Of a DNA stretch of 64,000 bases, positions 20,897 through 34,800 are shown piece by piece. The position numbers and the translations under genes are program-made. The DNA comes from Sepiola atlantica. Lineage: Eukaryota; Mollusca; Cephalopoda; Sepiida; Sepiolidae. The stretch spans positions 1,178,001 through 1,242,000 of the forward strand of contig CAUVYP010000244.1 in assembly GCA_963556195.1 (NCBI GenBank). The letters are read 5' to 3'. The notes beneath the pieces were generated by a model. That model was not told where the DNA came from and made no database searches. It saw only the letters and a program-made list of their open reading frames with translations. The stretch's first letter is position 1; each line of letters opens with the position of its first letter.

Positions 20897-23800
20897 TTTA
20901 GCGCGTTTTAAAGTTGATATCGCTTTTGTTTATAACTTCCACATTTATCTGAATTGTGCAACGAAACTTTGCAGACAGTCTCGAATAGGCCTCCTCTACT
21001 GAAGTACAAAGTTTCAGAAGTGCAGATCTTGTACTGCCGGAAATATGTCGATAAAAACTGAATACGCAAAACATCAACAAAATTTAGCGCGTTTTAAAGT
21101 TGATATCGCTTTTGTTTATAACTTCCACATTTATTCGAATTGTGCCACGAAACTTTGCAGACAGTCGCGGAGCCACATTTTCAACTGAAGTACCAAGTTT
21201 CAGAAGTGCAGCTCTTGTACTGCCGGAGATATGTCGATACAAACTGAATACGCAAAACATCAACAAAATTTAGCGCGTTTTAAAGTTGATATCGCTTTTG
21301 TTTATAACTTCCACATTTATTCGAATTTTGCAACGAAACTTTGCAGACAGTCGCGGAGACAAATTTTCTACATAAGTACCAAGTTTCAGAAGTGCAGCTC
21401 TTGTACTGCCGGAGATATGTCGATACAAACTGAATACACAAAATATCAACAAAATTTAGCGCGTTTTAAAGTTGATATCGCTTTTGTTTATAACTTCCAC
21501 ATTTATTCGAATTGTGCAACGAAACTTTCAAGACAGTCTCGAATAGGCCTTTTCTACTGAAGTACCAAGTTTCAGAAGTGCAGCTCTTGTACTGCCGGAG
21601 ATATGTCGATACAAACTGAATACGCAAAACATCAACAAAATTTAGCGCGTTTTAAAGTTGATATCGCTTTTGTTTATAACTTCCACATTTATTCGAATTG
21701 TGCAACGAAACTTTGCAGACAGTCTCGAATAGGCCTCCTCTACTAAAGTACCGAATTTCAGAAGTGCAGCTCTTGTACTGCCGGGGATATGTCGATACAA
21801 ACTGAATACGCAAAACATCCACAAGATTTAGCGCGTTTTAAAGTTGATATCGCTTTTGTTTATAACTTCCACAGTTATTCGAATTGTGCAACGAAACTTT
21901 GCAGACAGTCTCGAATAGGCCTTTTCTACTGAAGTACGAAGTTTCAGAAGTGCAGCTCTTGTACTGCCGGAGATATGTCGATACAAACTGAATACGCAAA
22001 ACATCAACAAAATTTAGCGCGTTTTAAAGTTGATATCGCTTTTGTTTATAACTTCCACATTTATTCGAATTGTGCAACGTAACTTTGAAGACAGTCGCGG
22101 AGACACATGTTCTACTGAAGTACCGAGTTTCAGAAGTGCAGCTCTTGTACTGATGGAGATATGTCGATACAAACTGAATACGCAAAACATCAACTAAATT
22201 AAGCCTGTTTTAAAGTTGATATCGCTTTTGTTTATAACTTCCACATTTATCTTAATTGTGCAACGAAACTTTGCAGACAGTCTCGAATAGGCCTCCTCTA
22301 CTGAAGTACCAAGTTTCAGAAGTGCAGATCTTGTACTGCCGGAGATATGTCGATACAAAGTGAATACGCAAAACATCACCAAAATTTACCGCGTTTTAAA
22401 GTTGATATCGCTTTTGTTTATAACTTCCACATTTATTCGAATTGTGCCACGAAACTTTGCAGACAGTCGCGGAGCCACATTTTCAACTGAAGTACCAAGT
22501 TTCAGAAGTGCAGCTCTTGTACTGCCGGAGATATGTCGATACAAACTGAATACGCAAAACATCAACAAAATTTAGCGCGTTTTAAAGTTGATATCGCTTT
22601 TGTTTATAACTTCCACATTTATTCGAATTGTGCAACGAAACTTTGCAGACAGTCTCGAATAGGCCTTTTCTACTGAAGTACCAAGTTTCAGAAGTGCAGC
22701 TCTTGTACTGCCGGAGATAGGTCGATACAAACTGAATACGCAAAACATCAACAAAATTTAGCGCGTTTTAAAGTTGATATCGCTTTCTTTATAACTTCAA
22801 CATTTATCTGAATTGTGCAACGAAACTTTGCAGACAGTCTCGAATAGGCCTCCTCTACTGAACTACCAAGTTTCAGAAGTGCAGATCTTGTACTGCCTGA
22901 GATATGTCGATACAAACTGAATACGCAAAACATCAACAAAATTTAGCGCGTTTTAAAGTTGATATCGCTTTTGTTTATAACTTCCACATTTATTCGAATT
23001 GTGCCACGAAACTTTGCAGACAGTCGCGGAGCCACATTTTCAACTGAAGTACCAAGATTCAGAAGTGCAGCTCTTGTACTGCCGGAGATATGTCGATACA
23101 AACTGAATACGCAAAACATCAACAAAATTTAGCGCGTTTTAAAGTTGATATCGCTTTTGTTTATAACTTCCACATTTATTCGAATTGTGCAACGAAACTT
23201 TGCAGACAGTCCTGAATAGGCCTTTTCTACTGAAGTACCAAGTTTCAGAAGTGCAGCTCTTGTACTGCCGGAGATATGTCGATACAAACTGAATACGCAA
23301 AACATCAACAAAATTTAGCGCGTTTTAAAGTTGATATCGCTTTTGTTTATAACTTCCATATTTATTCGAATTGTGCAACGAAACTTTGCAGACAGTCGCG
23401 GAGACACATTTTCTACTGAAGTACCAAGTTTCAGAAGTGCAGCTCTTGTACTGCCGGAGATATGTCGATACAAACTGAATACGCAAAACATCACAAAAAT
23501 TTAGCGCATTTTAAAGTTGATATCGCTTTTGTTTATAACTTCCACATTTATTCGAATTGTGCAACGAAACTTTGCAGACAGTCTCGAATAGGCCTGTTGC
23601 ACTGGGGTACCAAGTTTCAGAAGTGCAGCTGTTGTACTGCCGGAGATATGTCGATACAAACTGAATACGCAAAACATAAACAAAATTTAGCGCGTTTTAA
23701 AGTTGATATCGCTTTTGTTTATAACTTCCACAGTTATTCGAATTGTGCAACGAAACTTTGCAGACAATCGCGGAGACACATGTTCTACTGAAGTACCAAG

Positions 23801-24615
23801 TTTCAGAAGTGCAACTCTTGTACTGCCGGAGATAGGTCGATACAAACTGAATACGCAAAACATCAACAAAATTTAGCGCGTTTTAAAGTTGATATCGCTT
23901 TTGTTTATAACTTCCACATTTATTCGAATTGTGCAACGAAACTTTGCAGACAGTCGCGGAGACACATTTTCTACTGAAGTACTAAGTTTCAGAAGTGCAG
24001 CTCTTGTACTGCCGGAGATATGTCGATACAAACTGAATACGTAAAACATCAACAAAATTTAGCGCGTTTTAAAGTTGATATCGCTTTTGTTTATAACTTC
24101 CACATTTATTCGAATTGTGCAACGAAACTTTGCAGACAGTCGCGGAGACACATTTTCTACTGAAGTACCAAGTTTCAGAAGTGCAGCTCTTGTACTGCCG
24201 GAGATATGTCGATACAAACTGAATACGCAAAACATCAACAAAATTTAGCGCGTTTTAAAGTTGATATCGCTTTTGTTTATAACTTCCACATTTATTCGAA
24301 TTGTGCAACGAAACTTTGCAGACAGTCTCGAATAGGCCTTTTCTACTGAAGTACACAGTTTCAGAAGTGCAGCTCTATTACTGCCGGAGATATGTCGATA
24401 CAAACTGAATACGCAAAACATCAACAAAATTTAGCGCGTTTTAAAGTTGATATTGCTTTTGTTTATAACTTCCACAGTTATTCGAATTGTGCAACGAAAC
24501 TTTGCAGACAGTCTCGAATAGGCCTTTTCTACTAAAGTACGAAGTTTCAGAAGTGCAGCTCTTGTACTGCCGGAGATATGTCGATACAAACTGAATACGC
24601 AAAACATCAACAAAA
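20897..24615. repeat. Mixed segment joining 19-kb-like and 24-kb-like blocks
   Basis: About twenty monomers. A run of four at 23500-24244 (B-gg with CTGTTGCACTGGGG, A with CAACTCTTG and GATAGGTCG, A with GTACTAAG, A) matches 19223-19967 at 4277 bp, i.e. 23 monomers minus one base. The missing base is in GCTTTCTTTATAAC near 22783. The monomer near 22199 carries AACTAAATTAAGCCTG and GCCTCCTC, and follows the TGATGG monomer directly, so this cassette copy has lost its plain A member. Confidence 0.7.
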
Positions 24616-24616
24616 T

Positions 24617-27220
24617 TTAGCGCGTTTTAAAGTTGATATCGCTTTTGTTTATAACTTCCACATTTATTCGAATTGTGCAACGAAACTTTGCAGACAGTCG
24701 CGGAGACACATGTTCTACTGAAGTACCAAGGTTCAGAAGTGCAGCTCTTGTACTGATGGAGATATGTCGATACAAACTGAATACGCAAAACATCAACAAA
24801 ATTTAGCGCGTTTTAAAGTTGATATCGCTTTTGTTTATAACTTCCACATTTATTCGAATTGTGCAACGAAACTTTGCAGACAGTCGCCGAGACACATTCT
24901 CTACTGAAGTACCAAGTTTCAGAAGTGCAGCTCTTGTACTGCCGGAGATATATCGATACAAACTGAATACGCAAAACATCAACTAAATTAAGCCTGTTTT
25001 AAAGTTGATATCGCTTTTGTTTATAACTTCCACATTTATTCGAATTGTGAAACGAAACTTTGCAGACAGTCTCGAATAGGCCTGTTCTACTGAAGTACCA
25101 AGTTTCAGAAGTGCAGCTCTTGTACTGCCGGAGATAGGTCGATACAAACTGAATACGCAAAACATCAACAAAATTTAGCGCGTTTTAAAGTTGATATCGC
25201 TTTTGTTTATAACTTCCACATTTATCTGAATTGTGCAACGAAACTTTGCAGACAGTCTCGAATAGGCCTTCTTCTACTGAAGTACCAAGTTTCAGAAGTG
25301 CAGATCTTGTACTGCCGGAAATATGTCGATACAAACTGAATACGCAAAACATCAACAAAATTTAGCGCGTTTTAAAGTTGATATCGCTTTTGTTTATAAC
25401 TTCCACATTTATTCGAATTGTGCCACGAAACTTTGCAGACAGTCGCGGAGCCACATTTTCAACTGAAGTACCAAGTTTCAGAAGTGCAGCTCTTGTACTG
25501 CCGGAGATATGTCGATACAAACTGAATACGCAAAACATCAACAAAATTTAGCGCGTTTTAAAGTTGATATCGCTTTTGTTTATAACTTCCACATTTATTC
25601 GAATTGTGCAACGAAACTTTGCAGACAGTCTCGAATAGGCCTTTTCTACTGAAGTACCAAGTTTCAGAAGTGCAGCTCTTGTACTGCCGGAGATAGGTCG
25701 ATACAAACTGAATACGCAAAACATCAACAAAATTTAGCGCGTTTTAAAGTTGATATCGCTTTGTTTATAACTTCCACATTTATCTGAATTGTGCAACGAA
25801 ACTTTGCAGACAGTCTCGAATAGGCCTCCTCTACTGAAGTACCAAGTTTCAGAAGTGCAGATCTTGTACTGCCGGAGATATGTCGATACAAACTGAATAC
25901 GCAAAACATCAACAAAATTTAGCGCGTTTTAAAGTTGATATCGCTTTTGTTTATAACTTCCACATTTATTCGAATTGTGCAACGAAACTTTGCAGACAGT
26001 CGCGGAGACACATGTTCTACTGAAGTACCAAGGTTCAGAAGTGCAGCTCTTGTACTGATGGAGATATGTCGATACAAACTGAATACGCAAAACATCAACA
26101 AAATTTAGCGCGTTTTAAAGTTGATATCGCTTTTGTTTATAACTTCCACATTTATTCGAATTGTGCAACGAAACTTTGCAGACAGTCGCCGAGACACATT
26201 CTCTACTGAAGTACCAAGTTTCAGAAGTGCAGCTCTTGTACTGCCGGAGATATATCGATACAAACTGAATACGCAAAACATCAACTAAATTAAGCCTGTT
26301 TTAAAGTTGATATCGCTTTTGTTTATAACTTCCACATTTATTCGAATTGTGAAACGAAACTTTGCAGACAGTCTCGAATAGGCCTGTTCTACTGAAGTAC
26401 CAAGTTTCAGAAGTGCAGCTCTTGTACTGCCGGAGATAGGTCGATACAAACTGAATACGCAAAACATCAACAAAATTTAGCGCGTTTTAAAGTTGATATC
26501 GCTTTTGTTTATAACTTCCACATTTATCTGAATTGTGCAACGAAACTTTGCAGACAGTCTCGAATAGGCCTTCTTCTACTGAAGTACCAAGTTTCAGAAG
26601 TGCAGATCTTGTACTGCCGGAAATATGTCGATACAAACTGAATACGCAAAACATCAACAAAATTTAGCGCGTTTTAAAGTTGATATCGCTTTTGTTTATA
26701 ACTTCCACATTTATTCGAATTGTGCCACGAAACTTTGCAGACAGTCGCGGAGCCACATTTTCAACTGAAGTACCAAGTTTCAGAAGTGCAGCTCTTGTAC
26801 TGCCGGAGATATGTCGATACAAACTGAATACGCAAAACATCAACAAAATTTAGCGCGTTTTAAAGTTGATATCGCTTTTGTTTATAACTTCCACATTTAT
26901 TCGAATTGTGCAACGAAACTTTGCAGACAGTCTCGAATAGGCCTTTTCTACTGAAGTACCAAGTTTCAGAAGTGCAGCTCTTGTACTGCCGGAGATAGGT
27001 CGATACAAACTGAATACGCAAAACATCAACAAAATTTAGCGCGTTTTAAAGTTGATATCGCTTTGTTTATAACTTCCACATTTATCTGAATTGTGCAACG
27101 AAACTTTGCAGACAGTCTCGAATAGGCCTCCTCTACTGAAGTACCAAGTTTCAGAAGTGCAGATCTTGTACTGCCGGAGATATGTCGATACAAACTGAAT
27201 ACGCAAAACATCAACAAAAT
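24617..27220. repeat. Near-identical tandem duplication of 7 monomers, 1302 bp x 2
   Basis: Copies at 24617-25918 and 25919-27220. They share a long list of rare variants in the same order: CCAAGGTTCAG with ACTGATGGAG, CGCCGAGACACATTCTC, GATATATCGATAC, AACTAAATTAAGCC, GGCCTGTTCTAC with GATAGGTCG, a 1-bp insertion in GGCCTTCTTCTAC, GCCGGAAATATG, CAACTGAAG in the A-gcc copy, and a 1-bp deletion in CGCTTTGTTTATAAC. Reading by eye I found no difference across most of the unit, so this is among the youngest events in the window. The +1 and -1 indels cancel, leaving exactly 1302 bp. Confidence 0.95.
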
Positions 27221-29266
27221 TTAGCGCGTTTTAAAGTTGATATCGCTTTTGTTTATAACTTCCACATTTATTCGAATTGTGCCACGAAACTTTGCAGACA
27301 GTCGCGGAGCCACATTTTCAACTGAAGTACCAAGTTTCAGAAGTGCAGCTCTTGTACTGCCGGAGATATGTCGATACAAACTGAATACGCAAAACATCAA
27401 CAAAATTTAGCGCGTTTTAAAGTTGATATCGCTTTTGTTTATAACTTCCACATTTATTCGAATTGTGCAACGAAACTTTGCAGACAGTCCCGGAGACACA
27501 TTTTCTACTGAAGTACCAAGTTTCAGAAGTGCAGCTCTTGTACTGCCGGAGATATGTCGATACAAACTGAATACGCAAAACATCACCAAAATTTAGCGCG
27601 TTTTAAAGTTGATATCGCTTTTGTTTATAACTTCCACATTTATTCGAATTGTGCAACGAAACTTTGCAGACAGTCTCGAATAGGCCTTTTCTACTGAAGT
27701 ACACAGTTTCAGAAGTGCAGCTCTTTTACTGCCGGAGATATGTCGATACAAACTGAATACGCAAAACATCAACAAAATTTAGCGCGTTTTAAAGTTGATA
27801 TTGCTTTTGTTTATAACTTCCACAGTTATTCGAATTGTGCAACGAAACTTTGCAGACAGTCTCGAATAGGCCTTTTCTACTGAAGTACGAAGTTTCAGAA
27901 GTGCAGCTCTTGTACTGCCGGAGATATGTCGATACAAACTGAATACGCAAAACATCAACAAAATTTAGCGCGTTTTAAAGTTGATATCGCTTTTGTTTAT
28001 AACTTCAACGTTTATTCGAATTGTGCAACGAAACTTTGCAGACAGTCGCGGAGACACATGTTCTACTGAAGTACCAAGGTTCAGAAGTGCAGCTCTTGTA
28101 CTGATGGAGATATGTCGATACAAACTGAATACGCAAAACATCAACAGAATTTAGCGCGTTTTAAAGTTGATATCGCTTTTGTTTATAACTTCCACATTTA
28201 TTCGAATTGTGCAACGAAACTTTGCAGACAGTCGCGGAGACACATTTTCTACTGAAGTACCAAGTTTCAGAAGTGCAGCTCTTGTACTGCCGGAGATATG
28301 TCGATACAAACTGAATACGCAAAACATCAACTAAATTAAGCCTGTTTTAAAGTTGATATCGCTTTTGTTTATAACTTCCACATTTATTCGAATTGTGAAA
28401 CGAAACTTTGCAGACAGTCTCGAATAGGCCTGTTCTACTGAGGTACCAAGTTTCAGAAGTGCAGCTCTTGTACTGCCGGAGATATGTCGATACAAACTGA
28501 ATACGCAAAACATCAACAAAATTTAGCGCGTTTTAAAGTTGATATCGCTTTTGTTTATAACTTCCACATTTATCTGAATTGTGCAACGAAACTTTGCAGA
28601 CAGTCTCGAATAGGCCTTCTTCTACTGAAGTACCAAGTTTCAGAAGTGCAGATCTTGTACTGCCGGAGATATGTCGATACAAACTGAATACGCAAAACAT
28701 CAACAAAATTTAGCGCGTTTTAAAGTTGATATCGCTTGTGTTTATAACTTCCAGATTTTTTCGAATTGTGCCACGAAACTTTGCAGACAGTCGCGGAGCC
28801 ACATTTTCCACTGAAGTACTAAGTTTCAGAAGTGCAGCTCTTGTACTGCCGGAGATATGTCGATACAAACTGAATACGCAAAACATCAACAAAATTTAGC
28901 GCGTTTTAAAGTTGATATCGCTTTTGTTTATAACTTCCACATTTATTCGAATTGTGCAACGAAACTTTGCAGACAGTCGCGGAGACACATTTTCTACTGA
29001 AGTACCAAGTCTCAGAAGTGCAGCTCTTGTACTGCCGGAGATATGTCGATACAAACTGAATAAACAAAATATCAACAAAATTTAGCGCGTTTTAAAGTTG
29101 ATATCGCTTTTGTTTATAACTTCCACATTTATTCGAATTGTGCAACGAAACTTTGCAGACAGTCTCGAATAGGCCTTTTCTACTGAAGTACCAAGTTTCA
29201 GAAGTGCAGCTGTTGTACTGCCGGAGATATGTCGATACAAACTGAATACGCAAAACATCACCAAAA
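27221..29266. repeat. Further cassette copy with diverged members
   Basis: Eleven monomers. The B pair (ACACAGTTTC, then CACAGTTATTCG) at 27592-27963 leads into another cassette copy: A with ACTGATGGAG (and the private ACTTCAACGTTTATTCG) near 27964, A, C near 28336, CTGAATTG/GGCCTTCTTC near 28522, A-gcc near 28709, and A with CCAAGTCTCAG near 28895. The A-gcc copy has private changes CGCTTGTGTTTATAAC and CCAGATTTTTTCG. The block from 24245 to here repeats its B pair at 3348 bp (18 monomers). Confidence 0.75.
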
Positions 29267-30567
29267 TTTAGCGCGTTTTAAAGTTGATATCGCTTTTGTT
29301 TATAACTTCCACATTTATTCGAATTGTGCAACGAAACTTTGCAGACAGTCTCGAATAGGCCTTTTGCACTGAGGTACCTAGTTTCAGAAGTGCAACTCTT
29401 GTACTGCCGGAGATATGTCGATACAAACTGAATACGCAAAACATCAACAAAATTTAGCGCGTTTTAAAGTTGATATCGCTTTTGTTTATAACTTCCACAT
29501 TTATTCGAATTGTGCAACGAAACTTTGCAGACCGTCTCGAATAGGCCTTTTCTACTGAAGTACTTAGTTTCAGAAGTGCAGCTCTTGTACTGCCGGAGAT
29601 ATGTCGATACAAACTGAATACGCAAAACATCAACAAAATTTAGCGCGTTTTAAAGTTGATATCGCTTTTGTTTATAACTTCCACATTTATTCGAATTATG
29701 CAACAAAACTTTGCAGACAGTCGCGGAGACACATTTTCTACTGAAGTACCAAGTTTCAGAAGTGCAGCTCTTGTACTGCCGGAGATATGTCGATACAAAC
29801 TGAATACGCAAAACATCAACAAAATTTAGCGCGTTTTAAAGTTGATATCGCTTTTGTTTATAACTTCCACATTTATTCGAATTGTGCAACGAAACTTTGC
29901 AGACAGTCTCGAATAGGCCTTTTCCACTGAGGTACCAAGTTTCAGAAGTGCAGCTGTTGTACTGCCAAAGATATGTCGATACAAACTGAATACGCAAAAC
30001 ATCAACAAAATTTAGCGCGTTTTAAAGTTGATATCGCTTTTGTTTATAACTTCCACATTTATTAGAATTGTGCAACGAAACTTTGCAGACAGTCGCGGAG
30101 ACACATTTTCTACTGAAGTACCAAGTTTCAGAAGTGCAGCTGTTGTACTGCCAAAGATATGTCGATACAAACTGAATACGCAAAACATCAACGAAATTTA
30201 GCGCGTTTTAAAGTTGATATCGCTTTTGTTTATAACTTCCACATTTATTCGAATTGTGACACGAAACGTTGCAGACAGTTGCGGAGACACATTTTCTACT
30301 GAAGTACCAAGTTTTAGAAGTGCAACTCTTGTACTGCCGAAGATATGTCGATACAAACTGAATACGCAAAACATCAACAAAATTTAGCGCGTTTTAAAGT
30401 TGATATCGCTTTTGTTTATAACTTCCACATTTATTCGAATTGTGCAACGAAACTTTGCAGACCGTCTCGAATAGGCCTTACTACTGAAGTACTTAGTTTC
30501 AGAAGTGCAGCTCTTGTACTGCCGGAGATATGTCGATACAAACTGAATACGCAAAACATCACCAAAA
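29267..30567. repeat. 7-monomer block, copy 1 of a 4277-bp offset pair
   Basis: This run recurs at 33544-34844. Shared sequence markers are B with TTTTGCACTGAGG and CAACTCTTG, B with CAGACCGTCTCG and GTACTTAG, A, B-cc, A with TTATTAGAATTG, type E with ACGAAACGTTGCAGACAGTTGCGG and GTTTTAGAAG, and B with CAGACCGTCTCG plus the 1-bp-short GGCCTTACTACTG. The offset is 23 monomers minus one base. Confidence 0.85.
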
Positions 30568-31869
30568 TTTAGCGCGTTTTAAAGTTGATATCGCTTTTGT
30601 TTATAACTTCCACATTCATTCGAATTGTGCAACGAAACTTTGCAGACAGTCTCGAATAGGCCTTTTCCACTGAGGTACCAAGTTTCAGAAGTGCAGCTGT
30701 TGTACTGCCAAAGATATGTCGATACAAACTGAATACGCAAAACATCAACAAAATTTAGCGCGTTTTAAAGTTGATATCGCTTTTGTTTATAACTTCCACA
30801 TTTATTAGAATTGTGCAACGAAACTTTGCAGACAGTCGCGGAGACACATTTTCTACTGAAGTACCAAGTTTCAGAAGTGCAGCTGTTGTACTGCCAAAGA
30901 TATGTCGATACAAACTGAATACGCAAAACATCAACGAAATTTAGCGCGTTTTAAAGTTGATATCGCTTTTGTTTATAACTTCCACATTTATTCGAATTGT
31001 TAAACGAAACGTTGCAGACAGTTGCGGAGACACATTTTCTACTGAAGTACCAAGTTTCAGAAGTGCAGCTCTTGTACTTCCGGAGATATGTCGATACAAA
31101 CTGAATACGCAAAACATCAACAAAATTTAGCGCGTTTTAAAGTTGATATCGCTTTTGTTTATAACTTCCACATTTATTCGAATTGTGCAACGGAACTTTG
31201 CAGAACGTCGCGGAGACAAATCTTCTACTGAAGTACTAAGTTTCAGAAGTGCAGCTCTTGTACTGCCGGAGATATGTCGATACAAACTGAATACGCAAAA
31301 CATCACCAAAATTTAGCGCGTTTTAAAGTTGATATCGCTTTTGTTTATAACTTCCACATTCATTCGAATTGTGCAACGAAACTTTGCAGACAGTCTCGAA
31401 TAGGCCTTTTCCACTGAGGTACCAAGTTTCAGAAGTGCAGCTGTTGTACTGCCAAAGATATGTCGATACAAACTGAATACGCAAAACATCAACAAAATTT
31501 AGCGCGTTTTAAAGTTGATATCGCTTTTGTTTATAACTTCCACATTTATTAGAATTGTGCAACGAAACTTTGCAGACAGTCGCGGAGACACATTTTCTAC
31601 TGAAGTACCAAGTTTCAGAAGTGCAGCTGTTGTACTGCCAAAGATATGTCGATACAAACTGAATACGCAAAACATCAACGAAATTTAGCGCGTTTTAAAG
31701 TTGATATCGCTTTTGTTTATAACTTCCACATTTATTCGAATTGTTAAACGAAACGTTGCAGACAGTTGCGGAGACACATTTTCTACTGAAGTACCAAGTA
31801 TCAGAAGTGCAGCTCTTGTACTTCCGGAGATATGTCGATACAAACTGAATACGCAAAACATCAACAAAA
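30568..31869. repeat. Local tetramer-spaced duplication, 744 bp
   Basis: Three monomers at 30568-31125 (B-cc with CACATTCATTCG, A with TTATTAGAATTG and CTGTTGTACTGCCAAAG, type E with TTGTTAAACGAAACG) recur at 31312-31869, exactly 744 bp or four monomers later. The fourth member at 31126 is an A copy with GCAACGGAAC, CAGAACGTCGCGG and ACAAATCTTC. The E copies share TACTTCCGGAG near 31077 and 31821. Confidence 0.85.
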
Positions 31870-34800
31870 TTTAGCGCGTTTTAAAGTTGATATCGCTTTT
31901 GTTTATAACTTCCACATTTATTCGAATTGTGCAACGAAACTTTGCAGACAGTCGCGGAGACACATGTTCTACTGAAGTACCATGTTTCCGAAGTGCAGCT
32001 CTTGTACTGATGGAGATATGTCGATACAAACTGAATACGCAAAACATTAACAAAATTTAGCGCGTTTTAAAGTTGATATCGCTTTTGTTTATAACTTCCA
32101 CATTTATTCGAATTGTGCAACGAAACTTTGCTAACAGTCGCGGAGACACATTTTCTACTGAAGTACCAAGTTTCAGAAGTGCAGCTCTTGTACTGCCGGA
32201 GATATGTCGATACAAACTGAATACGCAAAACATCAACTAAATTAAGCCTGTTTTAAAGTTGATATCGCTTTTGTTTATAACTTCCACATTTATTCGAATT
32301 GTGAAACGAAACTTTGCAGACAGTCTCGAATAGGACTTTTCTACTGAAGTACCAAGTTTCAGAAGTGCAGCTTTTGTACTGCCGGAGATAGGTCGATACA
32401 AACTGAATACGCAAATCATCAACAAAATTTAGTGCGTTTTAAAGTTGATATCGCTTTTGTTTATAACTTCCACATTTATCTGAATTGTGCAACGAAACTT
32501 TGCAGACAGTTTCGAATAGGCATCCTCTACTGAAGTACCAAGTTTCAGAAGTGCAGATCTTGTACTGCCGGAGATATGTCGATACAAACTGAATACGCAA
32601 AACATCAACAAAATTTAGCGCGTTTTAAAGTTGATATCGCTTTTGTTTATAACTTCCACATTTATTCGAATTGTGCAACGAAACTTTGCAGACAGTCGCG
32701 GAGCCACATTTTCAACTGAAGTACCAAGTTTCAGAAGTGCAGCTCTTGTACTGCCGGAGATATGTCGATACAAACTGAATACGCAAAACATCAACAAAAT
32801 TTAGCGCGTTTTAAAGTTGATATCGCTTTTGTTTATAACTTCCACATTTATTCGAATTGTGCAACGAAACTTTGCAGACAGTCGCGGAGACACATTTTCT
32901 ACTGAAGTACCAAGTCTCAGAACTGCAGCTCTTGTACTGCCGGAGATATGTCGATACAAACTGAATACACAAAATATCAACAAAATTTAGCGCGTTTTAA
33001 AGTTGATATCGCTTTTGTTTATAACTTCCACATTTATTCGAATGGTGCAACGAAACTTTGCAGACAGTCTCGAATAGGCCTTTTCTACTGAGGTACCAAG
33101 TTTCAGAAGTGCAGCTCTTGTACTGCCGGAGATATGTCGATACAAACTGAATACGCAAAACATCAACAAAATTTAGCGCGTTTTAAAGTTGATATCGCTT
33201 TTGTTTATAACTTCCATATTTATTCGAATTGTGCAACGAAACTTTGCAGACAGTCGCGGAGACACATTTTCTACTGAAGTACCAAGTTTCAGAAGTGCAG
33301 CTCTTGTACTGCCGGAGATATGTCGATACAAACTGAATACGCAAAACATCAGCAAAATTTAGCGCGTTTTAAAGTTGATATCGCTTTTGTTTATAACTTC
33401 CACATTTATTCGAATTGTGCAACGAAACTTTGCAGACAGTCTCGAATAGGCCTTTTGCACTGAGGTACCAAGTTTCAGAAGTGCAGCTGTTGTACTGCCG
33501 GAGATATGTCGATACAAACTGAATACGCAAAACATCAACAAAATTTAGCGCGTTTTAAAGTTGATATCGCTTTTGTTTATAACTTCCACATTTATTCGAA
33601 TTGTGCAACGAAACTTTGCAGACAGTCTCGAATAGGCCTTTTGCACTGAGGTACCAAGTTTCAGAAGTGCAACTCTTGTACTGCCGGAGATATGTCGATA
33701 CAAACTGAATACGCAAAACATCAACAAAATTTAGCGCGTTTTAAAGTTGATATCGCTTTTGTTTATAACTTCCACATTTATTCGAATTGTGCAACGAAAC
33801 TTTGCAGACCGTCTCGAATAGGCCTTTTCTACTGAAGTACTTAGTTTCAGAAGTGCAGCTCTTGTACTGCCGGAGATATGTCGATACAAACTGAATACGC
33901 AAAACATCAACAAAATTTAGCGCGTTTTAAAGTTGATATCGCTTTTGTTTATAACTTCCACATTTATTCGAATTGTGCAACGAAACTTTGCAGACAGTCG
34001 CGGAGACACATTTTCTACTGAAGTACCAAGTTTCAGAAGTGCAGCTCTTGTACTGCCGGAGATATGTCGATACAAACTGAATACGCAAAACATCAACAAA
34101 ATTTAGCGCGTTTTAAAGTTGATATCGCTTTTGTTTATAACTTCCACATTTATTCGAATTGTGCAACGAAACTTTGCAGACAGTCTCGAATAGGCCTTTT
34201 CTACTGAGGTACCAAGTTTCAGAAGTGCAGCTGTTGTACTGCCAAAGATATGTCGATACAAACTGAATACGCAAAACATCAACAAAATTTAGCGCGTTTT
34301 AAAGTTGATATCGCTTTTGTTTATAACTTCTACATTTATTAGAATTGTGCAACGAAACTTTGCAGACAGTCGCGGAGACACATTTTCTACTGAAGTACCA
34401 AGTTTCAGAAGTGCAGCTGTTGTACTGCCAAAGATATGTCGATACAAACTGAATACGTAAAACATCAACGAAATTTAGCGCGTTTTAAAGTTGATATCGC
34501 TTTTGTTTATAACTTCCACATTTATTCGAATTGTGAAACGAAACGTTGCAGACAGTTGCGGAGACACATTTTCTACTGAAGTACCAAGTTTTAGAAGTGC
34601 AACTCTTGTACTGTCGAAGATATGTCGATACAAACTGAATACGCAAAACATCAACAAAATTTAGCGCGTTTTAAAGTTGATATCGCTTTTGTTTATAACT
34701 TCCACATTTATTCGAATTGTGCAACGAAACTTTGCAGACCGTCTCGAATAGGCCTTACTACTGAAGTACTTAGTTTCAGAAGTGCAGCTCTTGTACTGCC

